Positions 21,428 to 31,489 of a DNA stretch of 64,000 nt are shown here, piece by piece (the stretch's first letter is position 1; each line of letters begins with the position of its first letter). Made by a program: the position numbers and the translations under genes. This stretch comes from Rickettsia sp. Oklahoma-10. GTDB taxonomy: Bacteria; Pseudomonadota; Alphaproteobacteria; Rickettsiales; Rickettsiaceae. The notes under the pieces are model-generated. The model searched no databases. It was not told the DNA's origin and worked only from the letters and a program-made list of their open reading frames with translations. The stretch spans positions 79,501 through 143,500 of the forward strand of contig NZ_CP157197.1 of NCBI RefSeq assembly GCF_039954865.1. Reading direction: 5' to 3'.

Positions 21428-22190
21428 AAATATTTTAGGTTTAATTCTTATTATTTTTGCCGGTATATTTTTTTATGCTTATATATTAGAGCATGATTGG
21501 CGATATGTACTGTTAAGTGATGAACAAGTAAAAAAATACAGAATTAGTGAGAAAAAAACTATTGCTCTTTATCAGCTAATGAAAGACACTCATGAACTAC
21601 TTAGCAAGAATAATATTAATTATTGGATAGAATTCGGCACTCTACTTGGTGCAGTAAGACATAAAGGCATAATTCCTTTTGATGATGATTTAGATATCGG
21701 TATTATGCATGAAGACGAAATACGTCTGCAACAAATATTACCGCAATTTGAGCAGCTCGGTTATACTGTTTCCTACAAGAGAACTTATAATATATGTAAA
21801 ACAGGGTGTTTGGATATTTTCATTTTTCATCAAGAGAAAGATAAAGTTATATACTCTAATTTAGCAGTTCGAACTAAGTACCCAAATGATGCGTTTTATT
21901 ATAATGAATTATACCCATTAAAAAAATATAAATTCGGTAGTATAGAGGTTTATGGTCCAGCTGATCCTATAGGAAAGCTAAATAGGCAATATCCGGAATG
22001 GGATAAGTATGCACTGATACAGAATTCCCACAGCTTACATATGCCTTTTTTATCAAATATCGAGCAAAAAAGCAAATTGATACTTACACCAGAATTGTTA
22101 AAACCTGCTCAGCCGTTCGAACCACTAGAAGATAAAGTAAATATAGTCAATTCAGCCAGTTTTAGTGATATAGAGGATAAAGCGTATTAA
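21384..22190 (+). CDS. LicD-family nucleotidyltransferase-like protein
   Basis: This 268-residue protein has an N-terminal membrane helix ([16 protein letters not shown], residues 19-34) followed by a LicD domain. The anchors are [12 protein letters not shown] (84-95) and FDDDLDIG (99-106), the metal-binding nucleotidyltransferase signature. LicD proteins transfer phosphocholine or similar groups to surface glycans; substrate here is unknown. A TTG at 21384 gives the longest frame and a GTG at 21396 is a possible alternative; both overlap valS (44 or 32 bases). The coupling and membrane anchor suggest a surface-modification role. Confidence 0.75.
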   Translation: MRLKVIKLKSILSFKNILGLILIIFAGIFFYAYILEHDWRYVLLSDEQVKKYRISEKKTIALYQLMKDTHELLSKNNINYWIEFGTLLGAVRHKGIIPFDDDLDIGIMHEDEIRLQQILPQFEQLGYTVSYKRTYNICKTGCLDIFIFHQEKDKVIYSNLAVRTKYPNDAFYYNELYPLKKYKFGSIEVYGPADPIGKLNRQYPEWDKYALIQNSHSLHMPFLSNIEQKSKLILTPELLKPAQPFEPLEDKVNIVNSASFSDIEDKAY

Positions 22191-22299
22191 TTAAATGTTG
22201 AGTTGGTTATAACTATTTCGACATTTGTAATGGAATGCTTATTATAGATGTGCATGTGTAAACAAAATTCACTATTGTACGAATATTGATAAATTTATA

Positions 22300-22345
22300 C
22301 TTCTAGCAGCGTTGTTGCATGGATCTGATTTCATCCTAACAACAG
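22300..22345. repeat. Decayed palindromic-element fragment
   Basis: GCGTTGTTGCATGG and CCTAACAACAGCGG lie in opposite orientation around a short centre, as in other rickettsial palindromes. The arms are imperfect. Confidence 0.35.
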
Positions 22346-22479
22346 CGGAAATCCTAGACACAATAATCTATAATATTAATACAAAATTATATATTATTGA
22401 TAAAATATAATGTATAAAAATAAGTTTCTTATACATTTGGCTGGATTCCTGTTTTTGCAAAAATTCGCATTAAATAAGT

Positions 22480-23500
22480 TAAGGTAAAACAAGTAATAGC
22501 AGGTACTATCTCAATAAGACCGGTTTATCAAAGCAAGAATTAGAAATAGCTTGTTTATTTTGAATTACTTGAAAACTAAATTCAGGTTTAAGTAATGCAT
22601 AAAAATATTTTAAACTAAGAGACACTACTAAATTACTTACTTTTGCTTCCACTAAAATCTCAGGTTTGTTATCCTTAATATAGTTATTTCACATTATTTA
22701 TCACAAAGATAGTATAAACCAAAATCACCAAGTCCTGTTTTATTCCAAAAATATACGGTTTTTACAAGATGAGAAGCAACAAGATTTTCAAACTTTGCTC
22801 CTATATCTTTATATTTGTGAGCAGTCCCAAAGATAATATTTAGGTTCTTTATATTACAACATTTTTATACCAAGGTTTAAGCTCAAAACAATAATAATGT
22901 TTTTCTATAGCAAACAAACCACCTCCTTATTTGTTGATCTAAAACTCTAATTTTGTTAGCAAGATTTGTATAGATCATTTATAACGATAGCAAGTAATTC
23001 TAACGAATAAACATATCTTCAGTATATCTCTTCCCTAAATAATTGCTCAAATCTTTGATCACTCTATATTCTATAAAATGTTGTAGTGGCTTTTTAATAT
23101 ACTTCAAATTCATCGGTAGTGATATTTTTAAGATTTTTCATACAATCAATGTTATTATCAAAATTTTTAACTATTTCAGATACCGATAACCGATGTATAG
23201 TTCAATTTATGTATGCCCCATCCTTAGACTATCACCACCGTTTATATATTTAATTTAGCACTGACAGTTATAATAAATTCAATATTTTTCTCCGCATTAT
23301 TTATTATACAATCCTTTTACAAGATTTTTCCAATCTTTATATTTATGAATTTCATCCAGTATTAAGGTGAATTGGGACCAAACTTAAATACTTGTTTTAA
23401 TATTTGTAGTTTTTCCTACTTGTCTTGCTCCGCGTATAAATACGAACTTATTTTTAGATATTCTTCAACTTGCTTTTTATATAAGCTATATATTATAATA
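22480..23500 (-). pseudogene. AAA ATPase/DUF4143 protein remnant
   Basis: The - strand shows FVFIRGARQVGKTT (Walker A) at about 23410-23450, then LILDEIHKYKDWKNLVKG (Walker B and sensor region) near 23320-23370. IKDNKPEILVEAKVSN, typical of the C-terminal DUF4143 nuclease-like region, lies near 22660. Many stops and shifts lie between. The order is that of AAA_14-DUF4143 ATPases, often linked to mobile elements or toxin systems. It is dead. Confidence 0.65.
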
Positions 23501-23585
23501 ACTCTATAGTTTAGAAAAAAACAAGTAAATGTTGAATTGGTCAAGACCATTTTAATATTTACAACGTAATAGTCACATAAAATAT

Positions 23586-24872
23586 ATGCCTTACTTGTTA
23601 CCAGTGATCATAACTACAGCATTTATTTTATTAACTTTAACAATTTGGTTTTATATAAAAACTAAAACCTTAAGGACACAACTACAATTCTTATCAGGAC
23701 AGAATCTAGAAATTAACAATAATAACCAATTATTGAACCAAGAAAAAATAGGATATTTACAGACAATTGAGCAATTAAAGTGTAAAATAGAATATCAAGA
23801 ACAAACTATTAAGGATTCAGAAAAAATAAGAGAAAAGTCGTTTTCATTAGCAAAAGCTGCCTTATTTGATCTTGGGAAAGATTTATCCAAGCAATTAATT
23901 GAGATACACAAAATAGAAAATATAGCAGCAAGAGAGCTAGCCGAGAAAAATATTGCTACTGCTTCCAGAAAATTTAATAGTGAGTTTGAGCGATTAATTA
24001 CTATGGTAGGAGCATTAAATAAAGATATAGAGCAGTCCAAAGGTACGGTTGATTTGATAAAACAGTCTCTGCTTTCTCCTATAGGTGCAGGATTACTTGC
24101 CGAAATCACGCTTGAGAATATTCTAAAATCTTCAGGATTACGTCCTAATTTAGATTTCATTATGCAATATGGCTTAACTACAACAAATAGTGGGAAGCTA
24201 AGACCCGACGCTCTTATTTTTCTTCCTTCCGGTAATTTAATGGTTATTGATTCCAAAGCTTCTAAATTTCTAGTAGACGAGCAAGATAATAGTGGGAACC
24301 TTAGTAAAACTATGAGTTATCATTTAAAATCTCTAGCTAATAAAGACTATGCTGAAAATATTTTAACTAATCTAAATAAAAAGGATCAGAGTTTTAACAA
24401 TGTTATTACTTTAATGTTTTTACCAACTGAACAAGCAGTGGAGAAAGTTATTGCAGCCGATTCTGAATTTTTACAAAAAGCTTGGGGGTGTAATATTTTT
24501 CCAGTAGGACCTGCAGGACTTATGAATATGCTATCATTTGCAAGATTTCAAATTACCGATCATCGCCGCTCAGAAAATTATAAGGTAATCATTGAAGAAG
24601 TGAGAAAGTTATTAAGCTCTATAGGTAGTATAGCTGATTATTCTCAAAAGATTGGTAATAACCTACAAAATATGGTTACTAATTATGATAAATTTGCCGC
24701 CTCGTTTAATCGTAATTTAATGTCAAGAGTGAAGAATATTCAAAAACTTGGTATTGATTCAAAGAATAAAACCATGTTGGCAAGCCTTGAACGTTATCAA
24801 ATTGTTTCCTCCAAATCAGAAATTATTGAAATAGCAGCAGAAAATCCGCCAAAAATAGAAGAAAAATTATAA
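23586..24872 (+). CDS. rmuC: RmuC family DNA recombination protein
   Basis: The 428-residue product has one N-terminal membrane helix (VIITTAFILLTLTIWFYI), a coiled-coil region (about residues 35-110), then the RmuC nuclease-like core. Core anchors are LLAEITLENILKSSG, LRPDALIFLPSGNLMVIDSKA (the PD-(D/E)xK-like site) and VITLMFLPTEQAVEK. RmuC limits inversions and other rearrangements at short inverted repeats, which is relevant in this repeat-laden genome, though that link is inference. Length and start are normal. It stands alone. Confidence 0.92.
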   Translation: MPYLLPVIITTAFILLTLTIWFYIKTKTLRTQLQFLSGQNLEINNNNQLLNQEKIGYLQTIEQLKCKIEYQEQTIKDSEKIREKSFSLAKAALFDLGKDLSKQLIEIHKIENIAARELAEKNIATASRKFNSEFERLITMVGALNKDIEQSKGTVDLIKQSLLSPIGAGLLAEITLENILKSSGLRPNLDFIMQYGLTTTNSGKLRPDALIFLPSGNLMVIDSKASKFLVDEQDNSGNLSKTMSYHLKSLANKDYAENILTNLNKKDQSFNNVITLMFLPTEQAVEKVIAADSEFLQKAWGCNIFPVGPAGLMNMLSFARFQITDHRRSENYKVIIEEVRKLLSSIGSIADYSQKIGNNLQNMVTNYDKFAASFNRNLMSRVKNIQKLGIDSKNKTMLASLERYQIVSSKSEIIEIAAENPPKIEEKL

Positions 24873-26052
24873 ATAAATTTTTATACTCATGTGTAAGCAT
24901 ATATAAGATTAAAGCTTCTGAAAAAAAATAAACATATTATAGAGTAAATTTTATTAATAGGCCAGGCTCTACAGTAAGCAAGCTGCCAATTATATAAATA
25001 TATAATTGAAGAAAACACAAAAATAATTGTGATAGAGCATAACAATTATAACCTTATTATTAATAATGTTTTTGGTCAAAAAGATTAGTAATTAAAGATA
25101 TTTGTCACTTATGACTCCGTTAGACTAAAAGAGCATTATTGATATATCTTCTATAGATTTTGATTATATAGATCATCCAAATTATATAAGCATACCTTTT
25201 TGTAGGTATTTTTTAATAGCACTCAATTAAATGATTAAAATGTATTTTGTTTGTACCTGAGACAATCTTATTAAAGCCAAGTAAGATAGTAGCGGTTGTC
25301 TCGGAAATATTCTTGCCTGCACTACTAGACACTTAAATCTGATATATAAGCAATTGTTAAAACATCTATGAAAGTTGCTAGAATTTAAAATCTTTAACTT
25401 AAACATTATTACAGTACTATCCTACAGTCAGTCTTGCCTCATCATTATAGTAAAACTTTTGAAAAAACACATAATTAGTTACCAATGATATTTTATATAA
25501 CTTGATTACTATATTAATAAAGAAGCAAGATGCATTATATTTAATAGATGTTGATGAAGATTGGATCTTCATAAATTCTAATCCTGAATTACAAAAATAA
25601 AAACAGATATAATCCAAAATCAGCGATTGCTATTACTGAACACATAGTAGCACAATTCTATCCATAATATGTACTAATATCTGTTTTAATATTGATTAGT
25701 AAATTTATTATATATTTCTTGAAGTTTTATTTGTGTATTCTTATCTTTTTCGAAACATTTATATTTTAAGTGAAAAGACTGTTTAATTTCTTCAGGTAAA
25801 AGTTCCTTATTCTCAATTAAAGTTAAAACAAAAAATATAAAAACCTCTTAAATATTTATTTAAATCTCTTAATATGTAATTATTTTATTATGAGATAATA
25901 TTAAAACCACAAATTAAGTTTAATGGGTTCTATTATATCATTCCTGTGCAAGCAGGAATAAAAATAACCTGAATATTGACAAAAATAAACATATAAAAAA
26001 CTCATTTTTTAATGTTTTACTTGTATTTCTGCTTTTGCAGGTAAAATAATAT
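24873..26052. other. Non-coding stretch between rmuC and clpX
   Basis: A short + strand segment at about 25000-25080 reads EENTKIIVIEHNNYNLIINN, a weak trace of a former gene whose family I cannot name. The rest has no recognisable coding, apart from the short inverted repeat at 25939-25960. No promoter for rmuC or clpX is obvious. Confidence 0.4.
25939..25960. repeat. Short palindromic motif downstream of clpX
   Basis: CATTCCTG and CAGGAAT face each other here, as in other copies of this motif. It could act as a terminator for clpX (- strand) but sits about 100 bases beyond the stop. Confidence 0.45.
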
Positions 26053-27330
26053 TTACGCCGGTATATATTCAAGAACTGGTTGTTTTTTACTTGATTTTGT
26101 AGGAATGAGAGAGGTCATTATCGGTTCTACTAACCCGTTCACTACCTCTTTTGTAATGATAACACGATGTTTTTTTAACTCGGCAACTTTATACATACTA
26201 TCAAGCAAAAGATGTTCAAGTATTGAACGAAGTCCTCTTGCTCCTGTCTTTTTAGCTAAAGCTTTTTCGGCAATAGCTTCTAGCGCGGGATTCTCAATTA
26301 TAAGCTCAGCATCATCAAGCTCAAATTGTTTCTGATATTGCTTTACTATGGCGTTCTTAGGCTTAGTTAGAATCGTAATTAAAGCTTCTTTATCTAAGTC
26401 ATCTAAAGTAGTAACGATAGGTAACCTACCGATAAATTCAGGAATTAACCCGAATTTAATTAAATCCTCGATCTCTAATGATTGAAGAATCTCTCTATTA
26501 TTTTTCTCTTTATCCATCTTTAAGTTAGCTGCAAAACCTATAGAACTATTATTAGTTCTTGCGGTTATAATGCTATCAATCCCCATAAAAGCACCCCCGC
26601 AAATAAATAAGATATTTGAAGTATCTAACTGTACGAAATCTTGTTGTGGGTGTTTCCTACCACCTTGAGGAGGCACGGAAGCAACTGTTCCTTCCATAAT
26701 TTTAAGTAATGCCTGCTGTACTCCTTCACCCGATACATCCCGTGTAATAGAAGGATTCTCCGATTTACGGGCAATTTTATCAACCTCATCAATATAAATT
26801 ATACCCTTTTGTGCTTTTGCTATATTAAACTCGGCTGCTATCAATAAACGTAGCAAAATATTCTCAACATCTTCACCAACATAACCAGCTTCTGTTAAAG
26901 AAGTAGCATCCGTCATAGAAAAAGGCACGTCTAAAATTTTAGCAAGCGTTTGAGCAAGTAAAGTTTTTCCTGAACCGGTAGGACCGATCAGTAAGATATT
27001 TGACTTATTAAGCTCAACTTCATTATTGCCGGATTGTACATACTCAAGCCTCTTATAATGATTATACACCGCTACTGATAAAATCTTTTTCGCTTGATCC
27101 TGCCCAATTATGTAATCGTTTAGAATTGTACATATTTTTTGTGGCGTTGGAATTGAAGAAGTAATCTGCTTTAATGCAACTTTACTTTCTTCTTTCATAA
27201 TCTCCATGCATAAATCTATACATTCATCACAAATAAATACTGCAGGACCTGCTATTAGTTTTTTTACTTCATGCTGTTTTTTACTACAAAATGAACAAAT
27301 TAATTCTTTTTTATCAACTTCTACTACCAT
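26053..27330 (-). CDS. clpX: ATP-dependent Clp protease ATP-binding subunit ClpX
   Basis: ClpX unfolds substrates and feeds them to ClpP. It begins with the zinc-binding domain (CSFCSK then CDECIDLC, residues 10-42), followed by Walker [13 protein letters not shown], Walker [14 protein letters not shown] and the GYVGEDVE pore loop. The C-terminal sensor-2 GARGLRSI precedes a short tail. At 425 residues it has normal length. The ATG at 27330 follows an A-rich leader with an AGAAAG element close upstream. No clpP is in the neighbourhood. Confidence 0.97.
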   Translation of the reverse strand: MVVEVDKKELICSFCSKKQHEVKKLIAGPAVFICDECIDLCMEIMKEESKVALKQITSSIPTPQKICTILNDYIIGQDQAKKILSVAVYNHYKRLEYVQSGNNEVELNKSNILLIGPTGSGKTLLAQTLAKILDVPFSMTDATSLTEAGYVGEDVENILLRLLIAAEFNIAKAQKGIIYIDEVDKIARKSENPSITRDVSGEGVQQALLKIMEGTVASVPPQGGRKHPQQDFVQLDTSNILFICGGAFMGIDSIITARTNNSSIGFAANLKMDKEKNNREILQSLEIEDLIKFGLIPEFIGRLPIVTTLDDLDKEALITILTKPKNAIVKQYQKQFELDDAELIIENPALEAIAEKALAKKTGARGLRSILEHLLLDSMYKVAELKKHRVIITKEVVNGLVEPIMTSLIPTKSSKKQPVLEYIPA

Positions 27331-27395
27331 TAACTTTCTTTTTTTATTTAATTTAAATTCTTCTTATACATACTACAAGCATGTTGTACAGGAAG

Positions 27396-27420
27396 TCATT
27401 CCTGCGCAGGCGGAAATGAC
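27396..27420. repeat. Short palindromic motif upstream of clpX
   Basis: The run TCATTCCTGCGCAGGCGGAAATGA is an imperfect inverted repeat of the same class as at 15545, 25939, 31765 and 47290. It lies between clpX and the acetyltransferase stop, both on the - strand, so it could act as a transcription terminator for the latter. Confidence 0.5.
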
Positions 27421-27446
27421 TTAAAACGAGCGATATAACAACATTA

Positions 27447-27998
27447 TTATGTTATTCTTGCATACATATAATAATCTTTATGCTCATTTGCAACTATTTC
27501 GTATTTCTTAAGGATCCCTTCCTTAGCAAAACCGCATCTCTCAAGCAGATTGATTGAACGAAAATTATCTGTAATGACTGTTGCTTGGACTCGCACAATA
27601 CCTATATAATCAGCAAACTTTAAAATATTCTTTATTGATTTTAACATTATACCTTGACCCCAAAAGCTACAATCTAAATCGTAGCTTATTTCTGCTCTAT
27701 GATGTTCTAGATTTATTATATTAAAACCTGCAGTACCTATTAATTTATTATTGCCTTTAAGGGCGATTCCCCAATAAAAGCTTCTATGATTTTTATATAA
27801 ACTAGACCAATAACGTATTTCTTCTCTAGCTTCTTCTAAATCTTTAGGTCTATTACTATCAGTTATATAAAGCGCCATTTCCAACTTACTCATATAATTA
27901 AAATAATCTTGTGCATCATCTGCAACTAACTCACGTAAAACTATATCGTTTAAATCAAGTATAGGAAAGGAAGCATATAAATATTCTCTACTTATCAT
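27447..27998 (-). CDS. GNAT acetyltransferase, RimJ/RimL-like
   Basis: A 183-residue GNAT-fold protein. Supporting segments are the N-terminal [20 protein letters not shown], a central [40 protein letters not shown] (the acetyl-CoA binding motif, where family members have a WGxG turn) and the C-terminal [12 protein letters not shown]. Such proteins acetylate ribosomal proteins or small molecules; the substrate here is unknown. Its start overlaps the queC stop by 4 bases, so they form one transcription unit. Confidence 0.88.
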   Translation of the reverse strand: MISREYLYASFPILDLNDIVLRELVADDAQDYFNYMSKLEMALYITDSNRPKDLEEAREEIRYWSSLYKNHRSFYWGIALKGNNKLIGTAGFNIINLEHHRAEISYDLDCSFWGQGIMLKSIKNILKFADYIGIVRVQATVITDNFRSINLLERCGFAKEGILKKYEIVANEHKDYYMYARIT

Positions 27999-28678
27999 AT
28001 ATATTTAATAGGATCTTGTACATTATTCTTTTTAAAAGCATCAAGCCGTATCATGCAAGCAAGACATGTACCGCAAGATAAATGATCTGCAGTAGGTTCA
28101 TAACATGATATCGTATTTTTATAATCTACACCAAGTTCAAGACCAGTTCTAATGATTTGCTCTTTAGTCATGTCAATTAAAGGCGTATGAATAGTAATTT
28201 TTTTACCTTGCACTCCCATATTGGTTGCTAAATTCGCCATTTCTTCAAAAGATTTAATATATTCATGACGACAATCAGGATAATTTGCCGAATCGCTTGT
28301 ATGCACACCTATAAAAATGTCTTTTGCTCCTATTACTTCTGCAAAACCAAGTGCATAGCTTAAAAATATCGTATTACGAGCAGGCACGTAAGTAACCGGC
28401 ACATCTGCGGGTAGTGCATTTACGCTGTAATAATGAGGGACACTTATATTATTGTCGGTAAGAGCAGAGCCGCCGAAAGCTCGTAAATCTATATCTACAA
28501 TCTTATGCTGCTTGATTTTATATTCTTTTACTAACTCTCTAACTTTTCGTAACTCTGCATTGTTACGCTGTCCGTAGTTAAAACTCATAGCATAGATTTC
28601 ATAACCCATTTTTTGTGCTATTGCAAGAACCGTAGCAGAATCCGCCCCGCCACTAACCAAATTAACTGATTTTTTCAT
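27995..28678 (-). CDS. queC: 7-cyano-7-deazaguanine synthase QueC
   Basis: QueC converts 7-carboxy-7-deazaguanine to preQ0 in queuosine synthesis. The PP-loop is [12 protein letters not shown]. The zinc cysteines are in the C-terminal [20 protein letters not shown]. The [15 protein letters not shown] and [13 protein letters not shown] segments are diagnostic. Length 227 is normal. It is followed by a GNAT gene with a 4-base overlap; the other intact queuosine gene in this window is tgt at 59-60 kb. No queD, queE or queF is in this window. Confidence 0.95.
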   Translation of the reverse strand: MKKSVNLVSGGADSATVLAIAQKMGYEIYAMSFNYGQRNNAELRKVRELVKEYKIKQHKIVDIDLRAFGGSALTDNNISVPHYYSVNALPADVPVTYVPARNTIFLSYALGFAEVIGAKDIFIGVHTSDSANYPDCRHEYIKSFEEMANLATNMGVQGKKITIHTPLIDMTKEQIIRTGLELGVDYKNTISCYEPTADHLSCGTCLACMIRLDAFKKNNVQDPIKYI

Positions 28679-28936
28679 TTACATATACTAATTATTTATA
28701 AAAGATAATTATAATATAATTTATATTATATATTAATCTTTAATGACTAGAAAAATATCTATCCAAAAACAAGTCGCTAGTAATTAAAGATAGTGTTTAA
28801 ATTAAAAAAGAAAAATTCCAATCAAAGAGTTATAAAATTGATATAATAAATTATCACAGGTAATGAGTACATCAAATATGTATACCAATGAAATAATAAC
28901 ACGAGATTCACAATAAAATATAAAAAGATTAAATTC

Positions 28937-28972
28937 ATAACAAAGGAAGAATCCACCTTTCGTCTTTGTTAT
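28937..28972. repeat. Hairpin between queC and tRNA-His (1)
   Basis: ATAACAAAG (28937-28945) and CTTTGTTAT (28964-28972) form a 9-bp perfect inverted repeat with an 18-base loop. It sits in the 420-base divergent region between queC and tRNA-His. Confidence 0.5.
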
Positions 28973-28989
28973 TCATTATTTTCTAATTT

Positions 28990-29024
28990 TCTTTAGAAAA
29001 GGATATAACACACCTTTCTAAAGA
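28990..29024. repeat. Hairpin between queC and tRNA-His (2)
   Basis: TCTTTAGAAAAGG (28990-29002) and CCTTTCTAAAGA (29013-29024) pair with one bulged base, closing a 10-base loop. Role unknown; it could stop read-through towards the tRNA or lie in the queC leader. Confidence 0.55.
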
Positions 29025-29098
29025 ATAAAACATAAATATAAATATTCTTGACTAAATTCTTATAATAATCTAAGGTTACGCTGTTAAGTTACTAATAT

Positions 29099-29176
29099 GG
29101 CGAGTGTAGCTCAGTTGGTTAGAGCATCAGGTTGTGGTTCTGAGTGCCGCGGGTTCGAATCCCGTCACTCGCCCCA
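29099..29176 (+). tRNA. tRNA-His (anticodon GTG)
   Basis: The cloverleaf folds by eye. An acceptor stem GCGAGTG pairs with CACTCGC, the D arm contains AGTTGG, and the anticodon stem TCAGG/TCTGA closes the loop TTGTGGT with anticodon GTG. The T arm is GCGGG TTCGAAT CCCGT. The G at 29099 can serve as the His-specific G-1 facing C73 at 29173, and CCA (29174-29176) is encoded. The ABC exporter gene starts 15 bases downstream, so the two may share a transcript. Confidence 0.97.
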
Positions 29177-29191
29177 TTTTTTTCTTCATGT

Positions 29192-30919
29192 ATGGGTATC
29201 AAACTTTTATATAGACTGGTTAAATATCTAAGGTTCTATACAAAAGACTTGATCATTGTTATGATCTCTTTACTTAGCGTATCAGCTTCATTATTACTCA
29301 TCGGTAATATTTTTAGAAATTTAGTTGATAAAGGCTTGAGCAAAGACCATATTTTATCAGTTGATAAATCTATATTATATATTTGTTTATTAATTATCAT
29401 CTTAAGTATTGCCAGTTTTTTCCGTTCATATTTTATCAATAATGTTGCTGAAAAGACAGTTAATCAAATGAGAAAAGAAGCTTATAGTAATTTAATTCAT
29501 TATAAAATTGAAGAGTTTGAAGAATTAAAAATCGGTGATATAATTTCACGCCTAACAAATGATATAGATCAAATATCTACACTTATAGTGAATTTCTTAT
29601 CTTTTTTTATCCGCAATTCAGTAATGCTAATCGGTGGCGTTATATTAATGTTTTTTGAAAGCTTTAAACTCGCTTTTATAGTAATTATTACCATTCCTAT
29701 CTTATTAATTCCTTTAATTAAATTTGGCAAGCATGTTAAGGCTTTATCTAAAAAAGCTCTAGAATCTAAATCACTTTTAGCCTCAGATATTGATGAAACT
29801 TTTAACAATATTAGAGCTATTTATGCTTTTAACAATCAAACAAATAAAATTGCCGATTTTGATACTAAACTACAAAACTATTTAACATACTGTAAAGCAC
29901 GTTTAAAAATTCGTGCTTTATTCTTTGCAATTGCAATAGCTGTTATATTTCTTTCAATTACTTTAGTCATTTGGATCGGAGCGTCGGATATAGTTAAAGG
30001 TCATTTATCGCCAGGACAAATTATATCATTTATTTATTATGCAATTATTGCTGGAGTTAGTTGTGGCGGTATTTTTGAGCTACTAAGCGAAATGCACTTA
30101 CCTATTACAGCACTGGAGAGAATAATGACAATTATAAATAAGAAGCCTACAAAACTTAAAAATTATTTAGAATTAAATAATTCTGACTCCGTATCAATAG
30201 AATTTAAAAATGTAGATTTTACCTACCATTCAAGACCTAATTTAAGAATTATTAATAACATGTCTTTCAAGATAAATGCTAATAAATTTGTTGGTATTGT
30301 AGGTAGATCAGGAGTGGGAAAAAGTACTATAATTCACCTATTACTACATTTTTACTGGCCAAAAAGCGGCACTATCCTTATTAACAATCAAGATATATCT
30401 TATTTAGACCCTATCGAAATCCGTAAATTCATTGCTTATGTTCCGCAGGAACCCTGTGTTTTTTCCGGCACTATAAAATCAAATATTATATTCGGTAATA
30501 TGGAAGCAAGCGACGATGAAATAAACGAGGTAATAAAAATTACGGGAATAGAAGACTTTGCTACTAAACTTCATAACGGTATAAATGCTAAAATCGGTGA
30601 GAAAGGGGTTAGATTATCAGGAGGACAGAAACAAAGAATAGCTATTGCTAGAGCATTACTACGCATGCCACACATTTTACTTCTTGATGAAGCAATGAGT
30701 GCTTTAGATACAATAAGCGAACAGAAATTATTAAATGCTATAAAAAAAATAATGAACGGGAAAATTATTATATCAGTTGCCCATAGAATTAGTAGTATAG
30801 AATCAGCTGATCGTATTTTAGTAATAGATAAAGGTAGCATGATAGCTAGCGGGACCCATGATAATTTGTTACAAAATTCAGAAATTTATCGGAATATTTG
30901 TAGAGAACAGCTAGCTTAA
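29192..30919 (+). CDS. ABC exporter, fused permease and ATPase (MsbA/ATM1-like)
   Basis: This half-transporter has six N-terminal membrane helices (about residues 10-300) with the VNQMRKEAYSNL and LKIGDIISRLTNDIDQIS coupling region. The ATPase part has Walker A GIVGRSGVGKSTI, signature LSGGQKQRIAIARALL, Walker B ILLLDEAMSAL and a switch histidine in VAHR. MsbA-like exporters move lipid A or similar lipids, but the substrate cannot be fixed here. The frame is open from inside the tRNA (29144). The ATG at 29192 is the first start clear of the tRNA and gives 575 residues. No good ribosome binding site is seen. Confidence 0.9.
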   Translation: MGIKLLYRLVKYLRFYTKDLIIVMISLLSVSASLLLIGNIFRNLVDKGLSKDHILSVDKSILYICLLIIILSIASFFRSYFINNVAEKTVNQMRKEAYSNLIHYKIEEFEELKIGDIISRLTNDIDQISTLIVNFLSFFIRNSVMLIGGVILMFFESFKLAFIVIITIPILLIPLIKFGKHVKALSKKALESKSLLASDIDETFNNIRAIYAFNNQTNKIADFDTKLQNYLTYCKARLKIRALFFAIAIAVIFLSITLVIWIGASDIVKGHLSPGQIISFIYYAIIAGVSCGGIFELLSEMHLPITALERIMTIINKKPTKLKNYLELNNSDSVSIEFKNVDFTYHSRPNLRIINNMSFKINANKFVGIVGRSGVGKSTIIHLLLHFYWPKSGTILINNQDISYLDPIEIRKFIAYVPQEPCVFSGTIKSNIIFGNMEASDDEINEVIKITGIEDFATKLHNGINAKIGEKGVRLSGGQKQRIAIARALLRMPHILLLDEAMSALDTISEQKLLNAIKKIMNGKIIISVAHRISSIESADRILVIDKGSMIASGTHDNLLQNSEIYRNICREQLA

Positions 30920-30952
30920 ATAAATTTCATATAGCTAATAAGGAGTCTCCCT

Positions 30953-31068
30953 CATGAAACACAGAACGCAGCACCGCGCAGCGTACAAAAAAATACGTGG
31001 AGGATGTGATGTACTAGATTGAAGTAATCAATTACCCTTAGAAGCAAGTTATGTAAGGAGTCTAATGA
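30953..31068. repeat. Dispersed repeat, family D copy 2
   Basis: The copy matches 7966-8055 with gaps: CACCGCGCAGCGTACAAAAA here, then the ATTACCCTTAG and AAGGAGTCTAAT blocks. It is not open in any frame and lies between the ABC exporter and the small secreted protein gene. Confidence 0.6.
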
Positions 31069-31129
31069 TATATTAGTTACAATAAAAGTTCCTTAGTATA
31101 AAAAATTTAAATGTTTAATATAATTTAGC

Positions 31130-31157
31130 TTGAAAGCTACCGTGGCTTTGTTATAAT
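31130..31157 (+). promoter_or_regulatory. Likely sigma-70 promoter of the 80-codon secreted protein gene
   Basis: A -35 box TTGAAA (31130-31135) and a perfect -10 box TATAAT (31152-31157) are spaced by 16 bases. Transcription would start near 31164, leaving a short leader of about 24 bases with an AAAAAAGG ribosome binding site at 31172-31179. Confidence 0.65.
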
Positions 31158-31187
31158 TGCAATTACAAAATAAAAAAGGTTTACAAA

Positions 31188-31430
31188 ATGAAAAATTTAT
31201 TAAAGATTTTATTAATTCTAGCTTTCTCAGCACCAGTATTTGCTGATATGCCGTCCGACCCTACTTCAGTTACAATAACCCAAATACAAGCTATGAGTAC
31301 TGATGATCAACAAGCTTGGGTTGCTAGCTTAACATCAGATCAGTATAATATATTAAGCACTGATGTTCAAAAGTGGGTAATGGAGCATACCACCGATGCT
31401 CAAAAACAAGCTTTAGGAATTAATCAGTAA
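31188..31430 (+). CDS. Small secreted protein, hypothetical
   Basis: The 80-residue product starts with a clear signal peptide (MKNLLKILLILAFSAPVFA, cleavage after VFA). A mature domain of about 61 residues follows. It is rich in Q, T and S and contains a loose internal duplication (IQAMSTDDQQAWVASLTSDQ, then STDVQKWVMEHTTDAQ). It has no cysteines or known motif. It has its own strong promoter and RBS, and a 15-bp hairpin follows (31457-31487), so it is a well-expressed monocistronic unit. It is probably periplasmic or exported. The family is not recognised. Confidence 0.75.
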   Translation: MKNLLKILLILAFSAPVFADMPSDPTSVTITQIQAMSTDDQQAWVASLTSDQYNILSTDVQKWVMEHTTDAQKQALGINQ

Positions 31431-31456
31431 TATTTTAATTAATTTTTGAAATTGAT

Positions 31457-31487
31457 ATATGTTAGGAATCAATGATTCTTAACATAT
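31457..31487 (+). terminator. Hairpin after the small secreted protein gene
   Basis: ATATGTTAGGAATCA (31457-31471) pairs with TGATTCTTAACATAT (31473-31487) with a single G-T wobble. The stem is about 14 bp with a minimal loop. A T run is not obvious, so termination is likely but not certain. Confidence 0.6.
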
Positions 31488-31489
31488 GT

